64,000 bases of DNA from positions 1-64,000 of the forward strand of contig MWEG01000111.1 in assembly GCA_002070945.1 (NCBI GenBank), written 5' to 3'. The translations under genes and the position numbers were made by a program. Origin of the DNA: Lentisphaerae bacterium ADurb.Bin082 (GTDB taxonomy: Bacteria; Verrucomicrobiota; Lentisphaeria; Oligosphaerales; Oligosphaeraceae). Of the stretch, positions 58,941 through 64,000 are shown one piece after another. The notes beneath the pieces were generated by a model that had not been told where the DNA came from, ran no database searches, and worked only from the letters and a program-made list of their open reading frames with translations. Each line of letters opens with the position of its first letter. Position 1 is the stretch's first letter.

Positions 58941-59078
58941 CATGCATAGCTGGCTGGAAAGCAACTTATTATAAACAGCCAGCAATATGCAATATGCGAA
59001 TGAGACCAATCTCACCTACGGCAGGCTGAAGTCTGTACTACTTACGACAGACCTGATTCCCGCCGAAGGCACTCGCGG

Positions 59079-59543
59079 TTATTTCCCAGTCCAGGCCAGC
59101 AGCATCTTGTGCACGGCGGCGGCTGAGTCTGCTTGCAGGAGCTTTTCCAGTTTTCCTTTGGCAGTGATGAACCCGGCCAGGTGCGTCAGCAAAGGCAAAT
59201 GCGCGGCCGGCGCTGCGGCTGGAATCGCGATCAGGAAAAAGACCCTGCCCTTTTCGTCAGCATCTGGGTCAAAGGGAAAGCCTGGCTCTGGTGCCATGCC
59301 GACGGTGATCGCCAGGCATTGCACCGTAGCGGAGGAAGCGTGCGGGAATACCGTTCCGCCGTTCATCTGGGTTGACATTTCGGCTTCTCGGCGTTCGACC
59401 GCATCCAGAAAAACCTCGATATCGTCGATAGCTCCGTCCTTTGCCAGGGGTTCGGACAACATCCTCAGCAACTCCCGGCGACTGATATTTAGAGGCAATC
59501 CGAACAGCACATGTTCTTTCGGCAGCAGTACTTTCAAATCCAT
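59079..59543 (-). CDS. PTS IIA domain protein (PtsN-type)
   Basis: A 154-residue EIIA domain of the fructose/nitrogen (PtsN) type. The phosphorylatable histidine is in GGTVFPHAS, preceded by DAVERREAEMSTQM. PtsN-type proteins regulate nitrogen and carbon metabolism through phosphorylation. ATG 59543 is chosen because AAGGTAAGG precedes it; the extension to 59579 lacks support. No PTS membrane component is adjacent, so a regulatory role is more likely than transport. Confidence 0.8.
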   Translation of the reverse strand: MDLKVLLPKEHVLFGLPLNISRRELLRMLSEPLAKDGAIDDIEVFLDAVERREAEMSTQMNGGTVFPHASSATVQCLAITVGMAPEPGFPFDPDADEKGRVFFLIAIPAAAPAAHLPLLTHLAGFITAKGKLEKLLQADSAAAVHKMLLAWTGK

Positions 59544-59656
59544 AGCCTTACCTTCCGTTTCACATCCAAGCGCAGTCATGACCCTACGAACCGTCTTCCG
59601 GCCCGTAATTTGCGGCTGAAGGAGCCGTCTTCGTCTTTTTGGCGGTCAGGGCATTT

Positions 59657-59989
59657 TCATCCTTCGTCGCTGAGCAGCAGGAAGCGGCCGCAGTTTGGGC
59701 AAATCCACTCAGCTTCCCCTTTGCGCATGCGATTCAGCATCCCGAGGGAGATTGACATCCTGCAATTCTGGCAGATGCCGCCGAATTCGTGCACTACTGC
59801 AATGCCGGAGCGGCGCAGTCCGTCAAACCGACGCAGCCATTGCTCCTCCACCTGCTCTCTCTGCTTTCGCAAGGTGTCATCCAGCTGGGCCATCTTGTCC
59901 TGCTGGTCGTGCCGGTGAAAAATCCTCGCTTCTTCCCTGATCAGCTCAAGCTCCTGCAACCGGAGCAAAAGTTTTACCGTATCTCTCAT
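59657..59989 (-). CDS. Zinc-ribbon protein with N-terminal coiled coil
   Basis: A 110-residue protein. Residues 1-60 are charged helix or coiled coil; residues ~72-105 hold two CxxC pairs (CQNC and CPNC), a zinc ribbon like the C-terminal domain of the C4-type zinc-ribbon (COG1579) family. It is much shorter than the typical 230-240 residues, lacking most of the coil. GGGGAGAG lies before the ATG. Function unknown. Confidence 0.6.
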   Translation of the reverse strand: MRDTVKLLLRLQELELIREEARIFHRHDQQDKMAQLDDTLRKQREQVEEQWLRRFDGLRRSGIAVVHEFGGICQNCRMSISLGMLNRMRKGEAEWICPNCGRFLLLSDEG

Positions 59990-60146
59990 ATCTCTCCCCT
60001 GACGGCTACGTTGATGAAGTCATAACGACTCAAAACATATCACGCAATGTCTTGCTCTAATGTAACCTATTCCTGTTTCCTTGCAAATCAAGCGGTTAAT
60101 TTTTCGTTTTTTTCTTGTCATCGACCTCCCATTTATAGTTGCTATA

Positions 60147-60185
60147 GACATGGTGGACGGCGTAGTCCAAGCTCACCCTCTTCCC
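60147..60185. repeat. GTGGAC-type repeat fragment
   Basis: ACATGGTGGACGGCGTAGTCC at about 60148-60168 matches words of the dispersed intergenic family (24255-24275, 41632-41655). It lies in the 224-nt gap between the DinG and zinc-ribbon genes, which is otherwise featureless. Confidence 0.5.
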
Positions 60186-60213
60186 TCGCCTTCCTGGAGG
60201 GGCGTTATCAGCG

Positions 60214-62217
60214 TCAAAACAGCTCGACTGGGCAGGGGGGTATGGATTCCAGGAAACTCTTGCCATATCGTTTTCGCACCACCCTGCTGTCGAGGATGAC
60301 GACGATACCGGTGTCGTTGCGGGTTCGGATCAGGCGTCCGAATCCCTGGCGGAATTTGAGTACTGCTTCTGGGACCGAGTAATCGAAGAAGGCATTGCCG
60401 CCCTCGGCAGTTGTCTTTTCTATGCGCGCTGCTATCAGCGGATGGTCAGGCACAGAGAAAGGCAGCCTGGCGATGATGACGTTGCACAAGGCGTCGCCAG
60501 GCACGTCAACTCCTGTCCAGAAGCTCGCGGTGCCAAAAATCACGGCGTTTGGCACGGCCTTGAATTCTTGCAGCATTTTGCTGGGCGGCAGTCCTCCTCC
60601 TTGTTCGAGGAGCGTCATGCCCTCCTCCTGGAAAAACGGCTGCAAGTCCAGGGCCATGCGATGCATCATGGAATAGCTGGTGAACAGCACGAACGCCCGG
60701 CCGTGCGTCTGCCGCAGAAAGCGTCGGATGTGCGTTGTCGCCTGTTCGCAAAAAGCCTCCATGGCGCTTGGTTCGGGCATGGACTGGGCGATATGGACCT
60801 TGACCTGGCGCTGATAGTCAAACGGCGAATCCAAAATCAGGGAACGGCTGCCGACTGCGCCGACCCGGCGTTGGAAATAGGCCATCTCGCCGCGCACCGC
60901 CAAGGTCGCGCTGGCGACTATCACCGGCGGCCGGCTGAACAGCAAGTCTTGCAGCAGCGGCGAGACATCCACCGGCACGACGTTGAACGAGATGTCGCCC
61001 AGGTCACGGCCAAAGCGTTCAAACCAGTAGACATGCCCTGGCAGAGACATGGCGAAAAACGTCTCCATGATCGTATTCTGTTCGGCCAGTCCTTCTTGCA
61101 CGGCTTTCAACTCGGCTTTGCGGTCGGGGTCGTCTTCCGTCTTGATGAGCTTGCCAAGCTCGTTGATGACACGGGCCAGGTTCGGGCCCAGATAATGGTC
61201 GATGTGATTGGGGCAGGTGTAGCGCAGCGGATTCTGGTTCTGCGGCTCCAGCCAAGACAGCAGCCGGTCGAAAAACAGGGCTGCTCGGCGACGGCAGTCC
61301 TTCACTGCCACGCAGGCTGGCGCTGCTTCGTCGTCACTGAGCAGCCCAGTCTTGCGTTCTTCGTTGTAAAGCCGGTTGAGGGCGCGGCGCAAGCCAAAGG
61401 TGTCGGCGCGCTGTCCCAGGTGCATGGAGGCGCATTCCTCCAGGGTATGCCCTTCATCCAAGACCAGGGCCGAGAATTCCGGCAGCAATCCGCTGCTGTC
61501 ATCCTCCACGTTGGCGGCTTCCACCCCCAACATCAGGGCGCGCGCCTGCATGGCCAGGGCGCTGAACAGAAAAGCATGATTGGCGACGACGATTTGGGCT
61601 TGGCGGATTTTCTGCCGGGCCTGGGTCACGAAGCAACGCCGGAAGTAGATGCATTTCTGCCCCAGGCAATTGCCGCTTTCGCTGCACACGGCTGCCCACA
61701 GCGCTGGCGGCACCGGTTCGGACAGATCAGCCCGGTCTCCGGTCTCCGTCGTCGCTGCCCAGCGTTGCAGCATGCTCATCTCCTCCTTGATGCTGCTGCC
61801 GGGAAGCAGGTCTTGGTCAAAGTCGATCTGCTGCGCGAACCGCCGCAGGCAGAGATAATTGCCGCGGCCTTTCGCCACCACGGCTTTCAGGTCGACGCCG
61901 AGCAGGCGGCTCAGCAACGGCACGTCATGGCCGAGAATCTGTTCCTGGAGGTTGATCGTGTGCGTGCTGATCACCACCGGCATGTCGGTGGCGGTGGCGT
62001 GGTAATAGGCCGGCACCAAGTAGGCGAAGGTCTTCCCGACCCCGGTCGGCGCCTCGACGCACAAATTCTCCTCCTGGTCCAGTGCGTCGGCCACGGCTGT
62101 GGCCATGGCGACCTGCTGGGGGCGCGGCTCGTAGGCAAAGCCCTTCTCAACCTGCCCCGATTGGCGGCACAATGACGACAGGCCGCCGAAGAATCGTTCC
62201 GTCTCCCTAAGGCTCAT
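60214..62217 (-). CDS. DinG/XPD-family ATP-dependent DNA helicase
   Basis: A 667-residue superfamily 2 helicase. Walker A is EAPTGVGKTFAYL; the iron-sulfur cysteines appear in YLCLRR and CSESGNCLGQKC; motif II is DEGH (LDEGHTLEE) instead of the more frequent DEAH; later motifs include ASATL, FWTGVDVPG and QGFGRLIRT. DinG unwinds DNA and RNA-DNA hybrids in repair. ATG 62217 is chosen from the GGAGAGG upstream. It is the last leftward gene in the set with the membrane protein at 62301. Confidence 0.85.
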   Translation of the reverse strand: MSLRETERFFGGLSSLCRQSGQVEKGFAYEPRPQQVAMATAVADALDQEENLCVEAPTGVGKTFAYLVPAYYHATATDMPVVISTHTINLQEQILGHDVPLLSRLLGVDLKAVVAKGRGNYLCLRRFAQQIDFDQDLLPGSSIKEEMSMLQRWAATTETGDRADLSEPVPPALWAAVCSESGNCLGQKCIYFRRCFVTQARQKIRQAQIVVANHAFLFSALAMQARALMLGVEAANVEDDSSGLLPEFSALVLDEGHTLEECASMHLGQRADTFGLRRALNRLYNEERKTGLLSDDEAAPACVAVKDCRRRAALFFDRLLSWLEPQNQNPLRYTCPNHIDHYLGPNLARVINELGKLIKTEDDPDRKAELKAVQEGLAEQNTIMETFFAMSLPGHVYWFERFGRDLGDISFNVVPVDVSPLLQDLLFSRPPVIVASATLAVRGEMAYFQRRVGAVGSRSLILDSPFDYQRQVKVHIAQSMPEPSAMEAFCEQATTHIRRFLRQTHGRAFVLFTSYSMMHRMALDLQPFFQEEGMTLLEQGGGLPPSKMLQEFKAVPNAVIFGTASFWTGVDVPGDALCNVIIARLPFSVPDHPLIAARIEKTTAEGGNAFFDYSVPEAVLKFRQGFGRLIRTRNDTGIVVILDSRVVRKRYGKSFLESIPPCPVELF

Positions 62218-62300
62218 CAACGCCCCTCTCCAGCAGGCGTTTGCCCGCCCTGTCCGGTTCACCCTGCATACGTCATCCCCCTTCCCTGCATCGAATCGAA

Positions 62301-63128
62301 TTACTCTTCCACCTTGATCTCCGGCAGGCGCAGCATGATGTCGCCCTGCTCGCCGCCTTCAATCACGATTTTCGGCAGGGGTTCACGCTCGGTGGCGGCG
62401 CCAGTCTCCATGGGCGGCGCCAGGTCGAGGGTCTCCATGTCAAGCAAGGGCTTTTCCGTCGGCCCATAGACTTCTTGATAGACTGAGTTGACGACCTCCA
62501 ACAGGTCCTGCGGCGCAAAGAAAACCGGTGAAAATCCCATCAGGTCGATGGTTCGGTCTGGCCGTTTCGGGTCGCCAAAAGTAAAACTCGTCCTGCCATT
62601 GACGGAAATGGATTGTCCTTCGTAGTCCACGAGGACTTTCCGTTCCTCCATGGGGAGCTTATCCGTGATATGATAGGCAATATGGAATTCGCTTGGCTTG
62701 AGGTCAATGACCTCATTCAGGATGCGGGTGACTTTTTCGTCAAGTCTCTTGCCTTCCGGATGTGTGACCACGATTTTGATTTTGGCCTCGGGATTTCCCT
62801 CGTTCCGTTCGACCAGCGCGGTCGGATCGCCTTCGGGCGGGACTTCCGGCGCCGTCAGCCAAACCGGCTTTTCCGCGAATGGGAACACTTTGAAATGCCA
62901 TGCCGCCAGCAAGGCCAGGGCCGTCACCAGGACGACGGCAGGAAGACCGTACTTGAGCGCCAGGCGGCGGCGGCGCGCTTTTTCCAGTGCCCAGAACGCT
63001 TCCACCACGGCCACGGAACGCTTAATATCATCGGCGCTTGAGATTTCCTGGATACCGCTGGCGCTCGTGATTTCCTGGTCGAATAAGGTCTCGCTGGTTT
63101 TCGCCTGCTTCGATTCCGGCGCTGCCAT
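62301..63128 (-). CDS. Single-pass membrane protein, unknown family
   Basis: A 275-residue protein. Residues ~55-85 include a charged RRRRLALKYG followed by a hydrophobic segment (LPAVVLVTALALLAAW), so it is probably anchored with a cytoplasmic N-terminus. The C-terminal part (TRILNEVIDLKPSEFHIAYH, ERKVLVDYEGQSIS) looks like a mixed alpha/beta periplasmic domain with SFTFGDPKRPDRTIDLMGF. I do not recognise it; RedB-like or MTH1175-like comparisons were considered without support. GGGGAAGAG precedes ATG 63128. Confidence 0.6.
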   Translation of the reverse strand: MAAPESKQAKTSETLFDQEITSASGIQEISSADDIKRSVAVVEAFWALEKARRRRLALKYGLPAVVLVTALALLAAWHFKVFPFAEKPVWLTAPEVPPEGDPTALVERNEGNPEAKIKIVVTHPEGKRLDEKVTRILNEVIDLKPSEFHIAYHITDKLPMEERKVLVDYEGQSISVNGRTSFTFGDPKRPDRTIDLMGFSPVFFAPQDLLEVVNSVYQEVYGPTEKPLLDMETLDLAPPMETGAATEREPLPKIVIEGGEQGDIMLRLPEIKVEE

Positions 63129-63499
63129 GACTCTTCCCCTGCTTTTGCGTCTGAAATTCGTCTCAGCTCCCGGCCTGGTTGCCACAACGCGACTTTAGGC
63201 CGTTGCAACAATGTATCCCGATTGGCGCGGCAAGCAAATTCATTGCCGCAACTTTGCTGGCTAAAGCGCCTTGTCCGGCGTCCCCAACGCCTTGGTGAAC
63301 AGCCGAGGTGCCCAAAACGTCTTTTTTCAGGTCAGCTCCTTGCAAATCATGGTTCCCGGCCTTATTTTCACTCTTTCTAAACTATATGCTCAATTCCCGG
63401 CAACGAATCCGCCTGCTCGGCTTTGATAGCCAACCGGCTAACTTCCGCCTCCCATGTCCGCTACGGACGTCATCATCTCCCCAACCTGACATCATCATA
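63129..63499. other. Spacer between divergent genes, no gene seen
   Basis: A 371-nt gap between the leftward membrane-protein gene and the rightward secreted-protein gene. It contains GATTGGCGCGGC and GTCCGCTACGGAC (13-nt palindrome at about 63454-63466), a possible hairpin. No coding frame with a plausible start and composition is seen, and no clear promoter pair. Confidence 0.5.
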
Positions 63500-64000
63500 A
63501 TGAAATTACCACTTCCCCTCTGCGCCGTCCTTCTTTTGAGTTCGACTGCCGCCCTCAGAGGCGACGGCCAGCTGACTGTCCTTGGCAGCACTGGCTTACA
63601 GGCTTGGATCTCTTTCCCCCTGCAAATCCGCACCTTCACAGCCGAACAAGTGCAGCAGCCCCCGGAAAAATGGCTGTTGCGCCTTTGCGAAAGCATTGAC
63701 AACTCAAGCCTCGTCGTCATCGGCGACTTTTTCCCGGCTGCCGGCCTCCAGGCTGTATTCAGCCATCCTGCCGCCTGCAAATCCCTGAGTGCCTTCTGGT
63801 CGCGTGGCGGCACCCTGTTCTGGGGGCTCTTGTCGTCGGACATCATCCTTGCGTTCCCTGCTGTCATGACTGGCTTTTTCAAAGAACACGAGGTTCCCTA
63901 TCCGAGCCTCAACTTCTATCACGACCCTGGCCAAGGCAAGGAGACGCATCTACGCGGCATTCCGGCGCCAGGCTATGACGGCCCTCTGCTGGCGACCGCA
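63500..64000 (+). CDS. Secreted protein, 3' truncated by the window end
   Basis: The frame stays open from ATG 63500 to the end of the window (167 codons). A signal peptide is evident (MKLPLPLCAVLLLSSTAAL, cleavage after about ALRG). The visible mature part has a Rossmann-like beginning (SLVVIGDFFPAAGL and GGTLFWGLLSSD), which suggests a domain such as a glutamine-amidotransferase-like or DUF fold of the kind seen in secreted PVC proteins. The family cannot be settled from the partial sequence. It has no upstream partner in the window. Confidence 0.6.
   Translation, partial: MKLPLPLCAVLLLSSTAALRGDGQLTVLGSTGLQAWISFPLQIRTFTAEQVQQPPEKWLLRLCESIDNSSLVVIGDFFPAAGLQAVFSHPAACKSLSAFWSRGGTLFWGLLSSDIILAFPAVMTGFFKEHEVPYPSLNFYHDPGQGKETHLRGIPAPGYDGPLLATA

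Noticed and set aside
60442-62175. Plus-strand frame of about 577 codons opposite dinG
   Set aside because: Antisense of a clear helicase; no recognisable domain.
63382-63882. Minus-strand frame overlapping the final secreted-protein gene
   Set aside because: The plus-strand frame has a clear signal peptide and stays open to the window end, while the minus-strand product is low-complexity and basic.

Overview
The window reads as a chromosomal segment of a GC-rich, Gram-negative, carbohydrate-degrading bacterium, most likely of the PVC superphylum (Lentisphaerota or Kiritimatiellota style). This is inferred from gene content: lipid A-type enzymes (LpxL-like, LpxC-like), several Gfo/Idh/MocA dehydrogenases, a sugar isomerase, secreted DUF4091-, CBM9- and DUF5107-type proteins, GH127- and GH78-like glycosidases, a BspA-like leucine-rich repeat protein, and pilT/gspF-type pilus genes. 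There is no rRNA, tRNA or transposase that I can recognise, and I see no CRISPR array.

Layout. 0.7-4.2 kb: rightward genes for a UDP-sugar pyrophosphorylase, LpxL-like acyltransferase, FolB and a RuvC-like nuclease. 4.2-15.5 kb: leftward genes for a PD40 propeller protein, a secreted TIM-barrel protein, a 1055-residue BspA-like repeat protein, a sugar isomerase, a class II glutamine amidotransferase-like protein, an AarF/UbiB kinase and endonuclease III. 15.6-24.2 kb: PilT-like ATPase, small membrane protein, radical SAM DNA-repair-type protein, PaaK plus ACT protein (ending in a clear terminator), an EamA-type transporter, a divergent TsaC/Sua5, and a coiled-coil NYN nuclease. 24.2-27.4 kb: a more AT-rich insert with a HigBA-type toxin-antitoxin pair and a GH127-like enzyme, bracketed by repeats. 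27.4-37.8 kb: leftward metabolic and envelope genes.

38.2-56.6 kb is the most unusual part: a defence-type island. A large Mod-like adenine methyltransferase (leftward) faces a rightward operon of a DEAD/SNF2 helicase with a DUF3883-like end, a frameshifted small gene, an MqsA-like HTH protein, a 30-codon ORF, a DUF1156 methyltransferase, an ABC-type AAA ATPase overlapping a TOPRIM protein, and a DUF499 ATPase. The helicase, DUF1156 methylase and DUF499 ATPase match the computationally described helicase-methylase-ATPase (Hma-like) or DISARM-like class. The AAA-TOPRIM pair nested between methylase and ATPase looks like a second defence module inside the first. A DUF5107 gene lies between Mod and helicase, flanked by two ~200-bp direct repeats, as if inserted there.

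56.7-64 kb: an AT-rich GH78-like gene flanked by inverted repeat elements, then housekeeping-type genes (PTS IIA, zinc ribbon, DinG helicase, a membrane protein) and a secreted protein running off the end. Intergenic spaces across the window share a family of dispersed repeats rich in GTGGAC and CCCAGGGCT motifs. All family assignments are by eye from motifs; no database search was run.
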